From a virus, in the IMG/VR virus record IMGVR_UViG_3300013126_000169, positions 1-29,531 of that record: a stretch of DNA of 29,531 bases; one strand, given 5' to 3'. The position numbers were made by a program, and so were the translations under genes. Below, piece after piece: positions 17,184 to 23,708 of the stretch; the stretch's first letter is position 1; each line of letters starts with the position of its first letter. Under the pieces are notes generated by a model, which saw only the letters and a program-made list of their open reading frames with translations, was not told the DNA's origin and searched no databases.

Positions 17184-17573
17184 TTAAGCGTTGTCAACGC
17201 TTCCTTTGCCAATTAGTCTAAAAATTCCCCTAATTGGCGTGCCGAGGAACTGCCAATAATGAATAGCAATTTCCTCGTTAGGTAAAAGTTCAAACCGTCC
17301 TTCCCTTCCATTGATTGTTGCCTGAGCAGAATCACCAGGAACAATGCCAGAAAGCGTTAGAGGGCGTGTTAAACGCCCTTCCATATAAACTGCAGTTTGA
17401 TCAGCCCCAAGGAGATGATCATACTGTGGCGCACGCTTTTGTCTTAACGATGCATAATAAGTAATGCCCGTCGTTGTGGCCGTATAATTGCCAGTTTCGC
17501 TGTCAAGCACATACCCTGAAGCCACATACCATACCAACGTGGCATTGGCTAATGGCTCCAGAAGATTGCTCAT
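17184..17573 (-). CDS. head closure / stopper-like connector protein (129 aa)
   Basis: The sequence starts MSNLLEPLANATLVWYVASG. The RGIFRLIGKGSVDNA end and the LEGRLTRP-type strand (YMEGRLTRPLTLSGIVPGDS) give a small beta-barrel-like protein typical of the second connector ring (HK97 gp7 / SPP1 gp16 / lambda FII position). It overlaps the upstream adaptor gene by 4 nt (ATGA). Assignment rests mainly on synteny between the adaptor and the major tail protein. Confidence 0.5.
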   Translation of the reverse strand: MSNLLEPLANATLVWYVASGYVLDSETGNYTATTTGITYYASLRQKRAPQYDHLLGADQTAVYMEGRLTRPLTLSGIVPGDSAQATINGREGRFELLPNEEIAIHYWQFLGTPIRGIFRLIGKGSVDNA

Positions 17574-17881
17574 ACAACAAAACCAACTGCAGTCGATGGA
17601 AGAGAATTTAATAACCGTTTAAACTCTTGACCATATTGTGAGGCGTCAAGCCCCCCACCATACACCTTCCCATCTGTGGCACCAATTTGAATGCCCATTT
17701 GTGCAAGTTGTATGGCAATAATATGAGCAGCTAAAAATTTCACTGCTCGATCAGTTTGATCCCCAAACACGTCCGAAGAGGCGTCATAAGACGCCTCCGT
17801 GATGGCACCATTCACAATGCCCGATGGATGGGGCGTGAATTCAGGAAACCGTTCTAGAAAAGTTGCGTAGGTGACAGCCAT
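17570..17881 (-). CDS. head-tail adaptor protein, DUF4054 / HK97 gp6-like (103 aa)
   Basis: The N-terminal motif MAVTYATFLERFPEF, followed by the helical FLAAHIIAIQLAQMGI segment, is the characteristic pattern of small all-helical head-tail adaptors (FR..FPEF... and LAAHLL). I chose ATG 17881, 2 nt after the upstream stop; the frame extends two codons further only through a TTG. Role: first connector ring docking below the portal (family knowledge). Confidence 0.7.
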   Translation of the reverse strand: MAVTYATFLERFPEFTPHPSGIVNGAITEASYDASSDVFGDQTDRAVKFLAAHIIAIQLAQMGIQIGATDGKVYGGGLDASQYGQEFKRLLNSLPSTAVGFVV

Positions 17882-17883
17882 AA

Positions 17884-18270
17884 TCAAGCTTTTCCAATAC
17901 GAATGGCTTCCATACGTTTGGCAATAGCATTTCTCACGCGAATGCGCCCTTCAATCTTTTTCCAATCAGCCAAACGATCTGCATCATGGATGAGTTCAAT
18001 GGCACGAATGGCTTGAGTGAGGGGAAGTTCACTAAGGCTTTGCACGTTTTCAGGCAGGTCTTCAACCATCACCTGTTCACGCATTTCCTCAATGGCACCA
18101 ATGGCAAGAAGTTTCTTGACAGTAGTGTTTTCCTTCGCCTCTTTCCATCGTTCATCAGGAATGTCCTGATTCAGCCCTGGAGTAAGTTGAATAAGCCCAC
18201 TTTTCGTGATAACGCCAAAGCCAGCATCACGAGGGGGATTTTCAAGTTCAGGGCGGTAAGCAATTAACAT
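17884..18270 (-). CDS. hypothetical head-region protein (128 aa)
   Basis: MLIAYRPELENPPRDAGFGV... has an N-terminal part with ITKSGLIQLTPGLNQDIPDE, then a helical, charged C-terminus (LADWKKIEGRIRVRNAIAKR). A gene of this size is common between capsid and adaptor genes in siphoviruses. The ..L...GLN.D....W..... layout is reminiscent of short phage proteins with an N-terminal strand pair, but I cannot name the family. It follows the capsid gene after a 56-nt gap and has no Shine-Dalgarno sequence. A 6-bp AT-rich inverted repeat (ATTGTT/AACAAT, 18269-18287) covers its start codon. Confidence 0.55.
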   Translation of the reverse strand: MLIAYRPELENPPRDAGFGVITKSGLIQLTPGLNQDIPDERWKEAKENTTVKKLLAIGAIEEMREQVMVEDLPENVQSLSELPLTQAIRAIELIHDADRLADWKKIEGRIRVRNAIAKRMEAIRIGKA

Positions 18271-18326
18271 TGTTCTAAATAAACAATCGTCAATAGCTTA
18301 ACGCCCCTCTTCTTGATTAACTATCC

Positions 18327-19229
18327 TCAGGCGTTGGCCTGAACGTAAATAACGCTCTTGGGATAGTACAAAGCCACGCCACCAACGCGAGCATGGGCGG
18401 GAACAATGAATTCCAGACCGCGCTGTTGAGGGGGGAACAGCTCAAGGGGTTGAGGAATGTGCAGTTGCACTTTCTCAGGATCGCGCTTGTAAACCACCAT
18501 ACGGTTGGTATTCAGCACGCTATTGTCAGCATCCAGCTCGTTAATCGGCTCAACGTTGCGGATGTAGGGGTTGGTACGCAGGAAGTACTCAAGCACGGTC
18601 ACGTCCGAAGAATCGGAATTGCGAGTGGTGCTCACTTTGTTGTAATCTTCCCAAGCCATCAGAATGGTGTCGGGCTGCTCCTTCATCTTGGAAGCGTTGA
18701 TAATGGCAGTCACGCCATAGTTCAGCAGTTCCAGCATTTCCTGAGCAGTGGCAGTGGGGAACCACTTATCAGCGGCCACCACATCCACGGTGGAATTGTT
18801 GAAGAAACCAGAAAGGCCCACGGTGCTCTCACCGAAGAAGGCAAGGCTTTCCACCTTTTCTTCATAAGCACGACGCACAGCAGCAGCACGACGCTGCTCC
18901 AGGGCGATGTTGGCCATTTGAGCAGCACGCAGTTCCTGCACGGTGTAGCCGAAGCTACCGCCGAAGGAACGAATGTTGATGCTCTTCTCGGTTTGGCTGA
19001 TGTCGGCACGGGGCAGATCATCAGCAGCATCCGCAATCAGACGGAACTCACCAGTGGAGTCCATGATGCGGAAGGTGAAGGTCTGGGCGCCAGGACCAGC
19101 CTCAGAAGTTACGGGCAGAACAGTCGGATATTTAATATCCGCATACTGCACTTCAAACACTTGCGGGCGAATGAACTCAAGCTGACGCTCAAGAAACAGA
19201 CCCGCTTCATCCATACGGAATTCAGACAT
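18327..19229 (-). CDS. major capsid protein, DUF2184-like (300 aa)
   Basis: The product begins MSEFRMDEAGLFLERQLEFI. Its SFGGSFGYTVQELRAAQMAN and AVRRAYEEKVESLAFFGE segments, and the C-terminal PLELFPPQQRGLEFIVPAHA then RVGGVALYYPKSV, match the DUF2184 group of HK97-fold capsid proteins. The length is right for a protein made without an N-terminal delta domain, which agrees with a separate scaffold. It has the best ribosome binding site in the window (AGGAGG, 8 nt from ATG) and GC-rich codons, as expected for the most abundant protein. It follows protease/scaffold and cement genes in canonical order. Confidence 0.85.
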   Translation of the reverse strand: MSEFRMDEAGLFLERQLEFIRPQVFEVQYADIKYPTVLPVTSEAGPGAQTFTFRIMDSTGEFRLIADAADDLPRADISQTEKSINIRSFGGSFGYTVQELRAAQMANIALEQRRAAAVRRAYEEKVESLAFFGESTVGLSGFFNNSTVDVVAADKWFPTATAQEMLELLNYGVTAIINASKMKEQPDTILMAWEDYNKVSTTRNSDSSDVTVLEYFLRTNPYIRNVEPINELDADNSVLNTNRMVVYKRDPEKVQLHIPQPLELFPPQQRGLEFIVPAHARVGGVALYYPKSVIYVQANA

Positions 19230-19237
19230 TGTTAGGG

Positions 19238-19243
19238 CCTCCT
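19238..19243 (-). promoter_or_regulatory. consensus ribosome binding site of the major capsid gene
   Basis: AGGAGG on the minus strand, 8 nt from ATG 19229. Most genes in the window lack such a site, so this one marks unusually high expected translation. Confidence 0.8.
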
Positions 19244-19244
19244 A

Positions 19245-19805
19245 TCAAGAATCAGCAGAGAGGGTGAAGCTCGGACCATTCAGCTCCAGCACGGCCAGGC
19301 CGCTGCTAGTAGTAGAAGTGAGGAAACGAGCGCCAGCCAGCCGCACGGTTTTGCCCGAAGCGAAGGCATGGGAGAATTGACCAGCTTTACCAGTGCCGCT
19401 AGCTGAATACAGCACACGCACGGGGGAAGCAGGGGTGACAGCGCCAGTCACGTAGACGGCCACAGCACCTTCGTTCACCACGTTGAGAGCTTGCTTGTCC
19501 TTCACGCCAGGACGGCTGTTGGAATCAAGGGCGGTCTCGTCAACATAGGTGAGAGCATTCAGACCCAGAACGGTGTCGGAAGCGCCAGAAATAGTGGTAG
19601 CAGAATTGGCAACAGTGCCAGCGGTGTTATAAACCACCAGATTACCGAAAGCCAGCACAGCGCCGGTTTCGTTAAGGCCAGTGGAGATGGTGTTGTCGCG
19701 AATGTCGGACAGTTGGCCTTCAAGCAGGGCGGCGTGGGCGAGAGCATAGCTCTGTTGCACACCACCAGCCGTAGCAGTGCCCGAGGCAGAGAAAGAAACG
19801 GCCAT
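19245..19805 (-). CDS. head decoration / structural cement protein (186 aa)
   Basis: A small Ala/Gly/Ser/Thr-rich beta protein directly upstream of the capsid gene. It has a GLNETGAVLAFGNLVVYNTA segment and NVVNEGAVAVYVTGAVTPAS, then GKTVRLAGARFLTST. These are features of capsid-stabilising cement proteins such as the DUF2190-like / gp24 type. AAGGAGG lies 10 nt before ATG 19805, inside the end of the protease gene, so translation is strong and independent. Role: binds the outer shell after expansion (family knowledge). Confidence 0.65.
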   Translation of the reverse strand: MAVSFSASGTATAGGVQQSYALAHAALLEGQLSDIRDNTISTGLNETGAVLAFGNLVVYNTAGTVANSATTISGASDTVLGLNALTYVDETALDSNSRPGVKDKQALNVVNEGAVAVYVTGAVTPASPVRVLYSASGTGKAGQFSHAFASGKTVRLAGARFLTSTTSSGLAVLELNGPSFTLSADS

Positions 19806-19807
19806 AA

Positions 19808-20425
19808 TTACTTAGCCTCCTTGGAGATGGAGAGGGGCTTCTTCCAGGCGTTCTGCAGATTGTCCATATAGGACGAAGGAGCAGACATGGGGGAAGCAAT
19901 GGAAGCTACGGCTTTACGCAGCTCATCAGTGGTGGCAGAGTCCTTGCGGGACGCCTCCAGAGTGTCAAACATGGCCTGCACGTAGTCATCAGACCTTTCG
20001 GACAGGTCAATGCTGTCGCCGCGAACGGCTTGGATGGCATCAACCATCACTTCACGAGCTTCTTTGCCGCTGAAATCATAAGCAGCATCGAGAACAGGCT
20101 TGGCTTTTTCGATGAGGGAAAGACGCTCTTCCACCATGGAATCAAGATTGATTTCCTTGGCAGTAGCCAGATCGGCTTTCAGTTCCTCAACGTGCTCGGC
20201 CAGGGCATCGGCGCGGCCTTCGGCAGCGTCGCACTTGCCTTGCATTTTCTTTTCCATGGCGTCCATTTCGGCTTTCATGGAATCGGCAGCGGCCTGCAGC
20301 TCGTCGTATTTTTTCTTCATGTCCTCATAGGACATTTTGGCGTCTTCGCGTTCTTTCGTGATCGCAAGAGCAACGCTCTCCGTCACTTCAAACTCGGCGC
20401 CATCAAAAACGACTTTTGCAGTCAT
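19808..20425 (-). CDS. nested scaffold protein from internal start (205 aa, in frame)
   Basis: ATG 20425 (codon 193 of the protease gene) falls exactly in the linker between the protease and coiled-coil scaffold parts and is preceded by GGAG at 8 nt spacing (20437-20434). A separate scaffold product, MTAKVVFDGAEFEV..., would be made in excess over the fusion, as lambda Nu3 is within C. The site is better than that of the full-length start, so the scaffold-only form may be the main product. Not proven by sequence alone. Confidence 0.6.
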   Translation of the reverse strand: MTAKVVFDGAEFEVTESVALAITKEREDAKMSYEDMKKKYDELQAAADSMKAEMDAMEKKMQGKCDAAEGRADALAEHVEELKADLATAKEINLDSMVEERLSLIEKAKPVLDAAYDFSGKEAREVMVDAIQAVRGDSIDLSERSDDYVQAMFDTLEASRKDSATTDELRKAVASIASPMSAPSSYMDNLQNAWKKPLSISKEAK

Positions 20426-21001
20426 TAGACGGTCTCCGTTATTAGAGAGTAAGGATGGATCAGCAGCATCTTGACGATCAAGATGAAGCTTCACTTGCGG
20501 GCCTGCGCGGCCCCGACGAACAACGGCAATGTGATTACCGATGATTTCCTTTTGGACACCATCGTAATGTTCGCCGTTTTCTGTAACGCCAGGCGTGGGA
20601 TCATAATTCACCCGATAGCCCGCGCTCACTTCACGAGCATCACCGCGCATAATACGTTCAATGGCTTCTTTGTCCGTAATTGTCATTACGGCCTTAACAA
20701 AACCATCGTCGTAAACCACTTCAGTGCCGCTAAATCCTACTTGGTAGTCTTTAGTATTTTCAGCATCAAGAAGAACTGGGGGATGTTCAGAAGTGATAGC
20801 TTTGCCCGCAAATGAGGCCAAGCTTTCTGGAGACGCCACTTCAACAGCGGGACGATATTCACGACGGACTGAGCCATCAGCGTCTGTGTAGAGCTGAATG
20901 CCAGTGCGAGCAATCGAAGCCCACGCCCGAAGGTAGCCTTCTGGCGTCATTTCGTATTTCTCAATTGGCGAGAAATCGTACCGATAAGAGATGGTGCTCA
21001 T
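19808..21001 (-). CDS. prohead protease fused to scaffold, DUF2213-type (397 aa)
   Basis: Residues 1-175 are a DUF2213-like prohead serine protease. ITSEHPPVLL places the catalytic His at 73, REVSAGYRVNYD places Ser at 126, and GNHIAVVRRGRAGPQV at 156-170 is the conserved third motif. Residues about 215-290 are a highly charged coiled coil (MKKKYDELQAAADSMKAEMD) typical of scaffold, ending in a helical C-terminus. The protease and scaffold are thus one polypeptide, as in lambda C/Nu3. ATG 21001 has no Shine-Dalgarno sequence, whereas the internal Met193 does. The codons are GC-rich. The upstream gap faces the divergent regulator gene. Confidence 0.85.
   Translation of the reverse strand: MSTISYRYDFSPIEKYEMTPEGYLRAWASIARTGIQLYTDADGSVRREYRPAVEVASPESLASFAGKAITSEHPPVLLDAENTKDYQVGFSGTEVVYDDGFVKAVMTITDKEAIERIMRGDAREVSAGYRVNYDPTPGVTENGEHYDGVQKEIIGNHIAVVRRGRAGPQVKLHLDRQDAADPSLLSNNGDRLMTAKVVFDGAEFEVTESVALAITKEREDAKMSYEDMKKKYDELQAAADSMKAEMDAMEKKMQGKCDAAEGRADALAEHVEELKADLATAKEINLDSMVEERLSLIEKAKPVLDAAYDFSGKEAREVMVDAIQAVRGDSIDLSERSDDYVQAMFDTLEASRKDSATTDELRKAVASIASPMSAPSSYMDNLQNAWKKPLSISKEAK
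20434..20437 (-). promoter_or_regulatory. internal ribosome binding site for the nested scaffold
   Basis: GGAG on the minus strand, 8 nt from ATG 20425, within the inter-domain linker of the protease-scaffold gene. Confidence 0.55.
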
Positions 21002-21064
21002 AGATATACTTTACCAAACAATTCTTATTACAATTAAAAAGCTTATGCAATTTAGACTAGCGGC
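21002..21064. promoter_or_regulatory. AT-rich divergent gap between the protease operon and the regulator gene
   Basis: This 63-bp gap is about 70% AT, lies between two divergent genes and must hold the start signals of the regulator. A plausible plus-strand pair is TTACAA and TTTAGA with a 17-nt spacer; a minus-strand TTGCAT is also present. None is close to consensus. No operator-like palindrome is obvious. Neither flanking gene has a Shine-Dalgarno sequence. Confidence 0.3.
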
Positions 21065-21346
21065 ATGATGTTTCTTGCAAGGGGCAATGCGGACGTGCTT
21101 AAAATGCCGCACCATCAGGCGCGGCTTCTTATTGCCCAACGAGTAAAAGATGCTCGCCTCAATAGTGGCCTATCACAAAAAGACGTGGCCGAAGTCCTTC
21201 ACGTCAGCCAAAGCTCTTACTCTCGCATGGAACGCGCCGAATTGGCTCCAGATTGCGTGCAAATACGCACCCTTAGTGGTCTCTATGGAATTAGCGTATT
21301 GTGGCTTATGGGCTATCCATCTTTCATCGCCCATACAAAGAATTAA
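21065..21346 (+). CDS. XRE/Cro-CI family helix-turn-helix regulator (93 aa)
   Basis: Residues 24-80 form a complete HTH_3 domain: QRVKDARLNSGLSQKDVAEV, then LHVSQSSYSRMERAELAPDC, ending ISVLWLMGYP. The recognition helix is around VSQSSYSRMERA. There is no dimerisation or peptidase domain, so it is Cro-like in size. The exact start is uncertain: two consecutive ATG codons (21065, 21068) and one at 21104, none with a ribosome binding site. It runs against the head genes, is antisense to any transcript linking 21343 and 21001, and overlaps the convergent gene by 4 nt. It may regulate the late operon or the host, or be a moron-type insertion; no integrase or second repressor is in view. Confidence 0.85.
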   Translation: MMFLARGNADVLKMPHHQARLLIAQRVKDARLNSGLSQKDVAEVLHVSQSSYSRMERAELAPDCVQIRTLSGLYGISVLWLMGYPSFIAHTKN

Positions 21347-21654
21347 TCCTCTTCGTCTTCCTCGCCACGAATCTCGCGAAGCTGCTGCTCCACGCCTTCC
21401 ATTACATAAGCTTTTGCAATTGCTTCAGCCTCAAAAACTAAAAATTTTGTAGGCTCAAAATGATCATCGGGCTTTTCATAGACGCTCACCACATAAATAT
21501 GCGTCTCATCGAGCCGTCCGTTTTTGAAGCATTGTTTTTCAACAAGCTCCCAGCGAGAAGTATTGCGATGTTCATTGGCGGAAAGAAGCGCCAATGATTT
21601 CATGAGACCAATGCCTTCGTCTTCTTCTTCAATCACGCGCACATACTCGCTCAT
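21343..21654 (-). CDS. hypothetical acidic protein (103 aa)
   Basis: MSEYVRVIEEEDEGIGLMKS... has a W-E-L-V-E-K-Q-C-F segment, DETHIYVVSVYEKPDD strands, an FEAEAIAKAYVMEGV helix, and a run of acidic residues at the C-terminus (EIRGEEDEED). This looks like a small alpha/beta fold with a single long helix. I do not recognise the family. It begins with an ATGA overlap with the preceding frame, so it is probably coupled to the frameshifted gene, and ends 4 nt inside the convergent regulator gene. Confidence 0.6.
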   Translation of the reverse strand: MSEYVRVIEEEDEGIGLMKSLALLSANEHRNTSRWELVEKQCFKNGRLDETHIYVVSVYEKPDDHFEPTKFLVFEAEAIAKAYVMEGVEQQLREIRGEEDEED

Positions 21655-22004
21655 TGGTCTTTTTGACGACTCTCTACCATCTTAATAATGCGCCGAGCCC
21701 AAGACCTACCAGCATCCCCGCCCCAAAGCATCCACGCGATATAGCCAGCATCACTTTCTCCTCCGCTCTTATTCTTTTCATGACGAGAGAAAAACGCAGA
21801 CATGCGCTTGATAGTTTCAAAGCTAATCTTGCTTCCGCCAGCTAAATCACCAGCCCGCGCCACGCCACTACCAATGCCTTGCTTGCCAGCTTCTTGAGTG
21901 GTAAGGCCGCCCCTGCCATATTTCTTCCGCAGCTCAAGGCCGCGTCTTGCAGCGGCCCTCACTGCAGCAGGAGGGGCGAAGCTCTCAGCATCACCCCTTA
22001 ACGC
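21651..22004 (-). CDS. C-terminal domain reached by -1 frameshift from the DUF6496-like ORF
   Basis: This frame is open from the slip site at 22004 to 21651 but contains no ATG, and its only near-start codon is GTG 21962 with no ribosome binding site. That GTG lies inside the conserved-looking motif FAPPAAVRAAARRGLELRKK, which I associate with a C-terminal module found in phage head proteins (..PP..VR.AA.RGLELR..., then ARAGDLAGG...S.ETI.RM..FF.RHE, then IAWMLWGGDAGRSWA). Translation from GTG would cut the module's first helix, so entry by frameshift is more sensible, giving a fusion of about 202 residues (85 + 117). The function of the module is not known to me; it often sits near protease and portal genes. 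Confidence 0.65.
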   Translation of the reverse strand, partial: ALRGDAESFAPPAAVRAAARRGLELRKKYGRGGLTTQEAGKQGIGSGVARAGDLAGGSKISFETIKRMSAFFSRHEKNKSGGESDAGYIAWMLWGGDAGRSWARRIIKMVESRQKDQ

Positions 22005-22010
22005 TTTTTT
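21972..22010 (-). other. candidate programmed -1 frameshift signal (A-AAA-AAG plus stem-loop)
   Basis: The heptamer A-AAA-AAG (22010-22004) is in phase: codons GGA-AAA-AAG-CGT-TAA. It is the same heptamer as in E. coli dnaX. A 5-nt spacer (CGTTA) is followed by an 8-bp stem, AGGGGTGA (21998-21991) with TCGCCCCT (21979-21972), one pair being G-U. The 11-nt loop can form a further 3-bp stem (GCT/AGC) capped by GAG. The zero-frame stop falls right after the site (22000-21998). Confidence 0.65.
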
Positions 22011-22258
22011 CCATCCATCTCCTCTTCATCATCAGGCCCTTCCATTTCATTTTCTTCCTCTTTTCCAATGAGGGTCATGAAATAGTTGTCCCAATATTCA
22101 TCGCTTTTACCCTGACGGCTCATGCCAGCTTCCGAAAGCGCCATGGCAATTGCTTGCTTGCGATTCTTGACGGGTTTTTTATCGCTGCCCTTCAGCGTGC
22201 CAGCTTTAAATTCACGCATTACTTTGGCCACCTTGGCCTGCTTTTCTTTTTTAGTCAT
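21998..22258 (-). CDS. DUF6496-like small basic protein (86 aa; zero-frame product)
   Basis: The sequence MTKKEKQAKVAKVMREFKAG, then TLKGSDKKPVKNRKQAIAMA and LSEAG, is the pattern of DUF6496 proteins (KVM.EFK.G.L....K.VK.RKQAIAIALSEA), common in phages and of unknown function. The N-terminus is basic; the C-terminus is acidic (EEENEMEGPDDEEEMDGKKR). The reading frame ends two codons after an A-AAA-AAG slip site, and the -1 frame continues into the next ORF. ATG 22258 has no Shine-Dalgarno sequence. A 7-bp inverted repeat (ATGCTTT/AAAGCAT, 22266-22282) lies in the upstream gap. Confidence 0.75.
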   Translation of the reverse strand: MTKKEKQAKVAKVMREFKAGTLKGSDKKPVKNRKQAIAMALSEAGMSRQGKSDEYWDNYFMTLIGKEEENEMEGPDDEEEMDGKKR

Positions 22259-22284
22259 GGCAATAATGCTTTCTTAAAGCATAA

Positions 22285-23001
22285 TCAATTAATAAATCCT
22301 ATCGGAGCCGTGGCAATTTTTACATTGGGCAACACTCTATCCCGATGTAAAACTAAGCCAGTAATAATGCGCTCAGCAATAAAAGCAATGGCTCGCCTGT
22401 CATATCCTTCAATGGAAAGAAAATGATCTTTATGTTTTTCCCAAATGGGAATAAGAGCATGAAAAAGAACAGTCATAAATTCTTTATATTCCCGCTTCGG
22501 ACCACGCGCCATGTTGCAGCCAATGAATAAATTTTGCGCCCACACTGCATCAATCTCTTCCCTGCTAAACACCCACTGACCACCATCGGCTAGTTCGCGA
22601 GTGATGGCAGGAGCATCAAAGTCACGATGTCCGCCATAGAACTGTTGTTCTAACGAACAAGCAAAAACGGCAGGTTCTGGCACGTACAACGTGTCATCAG
22701 CGTACCATTCATTATGAGGCTCAATCCAATTGCGGCGATACTGAGCATTGCCAATATTTTTTTCTTCTGCATTAAGCATCATCCACTGCACACAACTCAG
22801 CTCCCCCCATCGTTCGTTCAATGCAGACATATAACCACCTTCATCATCAAAAACATAGCCTTCTTTGCGAAGCGCATCGCGCTTCTCATTGTCAATAGCC
22901 CATGCCCCACCAAGAATTGGGACAATTGTGCTTTTGGCTTCGTAACGTACCTTCTCGTCGCCGATGCAAACGGCGTAAATGGTGCAATCAGACGGTTGCA
23001 T
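22285..23001 (-). CDS. DUF4422-like, glycosyltransferase-associated protein (238 aa)
   Basis: Residues 62-74 (NERWGELSCVQWM) and 83-92 (IGNAQYRRNW) match the DUF4422 pattern (N..y.ElT..YW.WkN and vG..HYRR), a family found next to glycosyltransferases and believed to be a GT-A-like sugar transferase. The histidine of HYRR is Gln-Tyr-Arg-Arg here. I chose ATG 23001 (MQPSDCTIYAVC) because GAGGG lies 6 nt upstream; ATG 23028 would add 9 residues and a longer overlap. It overlaps the previous gene's end by 14 nt, so the two are probably coupled. Role: last transferase gene of the cassette (inference). Confidence 0.6.
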   Translation of the reverse strand: MQPSDCTIYAVCIGDEKVRYEAKSTIVPILGGAWAIDNEKRDALRKEGYVFDDEGGYMSALNERWGELSCVQWMMLNAEEKNIGNAQYRRNWIEPHNEWYADDTLYVPEPAVFACSLEQQFYGGHRDFDAPAITRELADGGQWVFSREEIDAVWAQNLFIGCNMARGPKREYKEFMTVLFHALIPIWEKHKDHFLSIEGYDRRAIAFIAERIITGLVLHRDRVLPNVKIATAPIGFIN

Positions 23002-23704
23002 AAACATCCCTCGCGGCCCACAGCTCATTGTAATTATTAACGCTCTTGGCCCCCACGCCAGTCAAGTCGCCACCGCCAGAAGGCTTGCTCCAGGCCATGA
23101 TGGTGCCATCGGGCAAAACAAAAGCCCTGTTCTTCTGCTGATGCGTGGGCGTTAGCTCTAAATAATCGCCATAGACGAAATCGGCCTGACTTCCATTGGA
23201 AGCAAGAGCTTTGCCAAGCAACGTAGGTCCAGTGGGGCACAATGGCGTGATGCCATAGTATTGTTCGATGCAATTTGCCACAATCATTTCAATGGCAGTT
23301 TGCAATGCCGCATTGTTTGGCTTGGAATAGAGGACAGTAGTGGCGCAGGCCCAGCTTGTATAGCTAAAGCGTTGAATATCGCGGAAAGCCAAAAAATTAA
23401 TACGCTCTCCCACGTCCACGGCATTAACTGCTCTAATGGCAATGTCAAAATACCATCCGCCAAAAATGTTCAACAAACAAAATCGGCCAAGATCAGCCTT
23501 GTAAGAAAAAGGCTTCAAACTGTCATAAGCCCATACCACTTCTTTGTCATAATGCTCAGCAATAAAAGCGCGAAGGCTTTCATTGTTATAAATAATATGC
23601 TCCGCATTGGGAAACACATTATCAATGGTGCCAGTGGCGTATTCCAGGAAAGGGCTAAGCTTTTCTTCTGAATTGGTAGTCAAAAAGATTTGTGAAATTT
23701 GCAT
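22988..23704 (-). CDS. DXD-type (Gly_transf_sug-like) glycosyltransferase (238 aa)
   Basis: The core FSYKADLGRFCLLNIFGGWY (residues about 67-86) followed by FDI is the hallmark of the Gly_transf_sug / OCH1-like family (..KaD..Ry..Ly..GG.Y.D.D). The second Asp of the DXD metal motif is replaced: the sequence reads F-D-I-A. A CPTGPTLLGKAL motif near 160 is the usual G-P motif of the family. I chose ATG 23704, 4 nt after the upstream stop; the frame extends only to a TTG. It lies between a GT4 enzyme and a DUF4422 protein, so it probably adds a sugar in the same glycan. Confidence 0.7.
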   Translation of the reverse strand: MQISQIFLTTNSEEKLSPFLEYATGTIDNVFPNAEHIIYNNESLRAFIAEHYDKEVVWAYDSLKPFSYKADLGRFCLLNIFGGWYFDIAIRAVNAVDVGERINFLAFRDIQRFSYTSWACATTVLYSKPNNAALQTAIEMIVANCIEQYYGITPLCPTGPTLLGKALASNGSQADFVYGDYLELTPTHQQKNRAFVLPDGTIMAWSKPSGGGDLTGVGAKSVNNYNELWAARDVYATV

Positions 23705-23708
23705 GGCT

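Noticed and set aside
16622-17221. 199-codon plus-strand open frame opposite the major tail gene
   Set aside because: Composition is that of an antisense shadow (many His, Val, Ala) and it crosses the boundary of two real genes.
18271-18326. AACGCC/GGCGTT pair near the end of the capsid gene as a terminator
   Set aside because: Only 6 bp with a loop of more than 20 nt and no T-run after it.
18393-19235. 280-codon open frame antisense to the major capsid gene
   Set aside because: It mirrors the GC-rich codons of the capsid gene, has no ribosome binding site and no recognisable protein pattern (His/Ser/Val-rich), and the capsid gene itself is unmistakable.
21651-21962. Independent gene starting at GTG 21962
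   Set aside because: The GTG lies within the VRAAARRGLELR helix and lacks a ribosome binding site; entry by -1 frameshift at 22004 is more consistent.
22266-22282. 7-bp inverted repeat (ATGCTTT/AAAGCAT) as a terminator between cassette and DUF6496-like gene
   Set aside because: The stem is AT-rich and no T-run follows on either strand; it is too weak to call.
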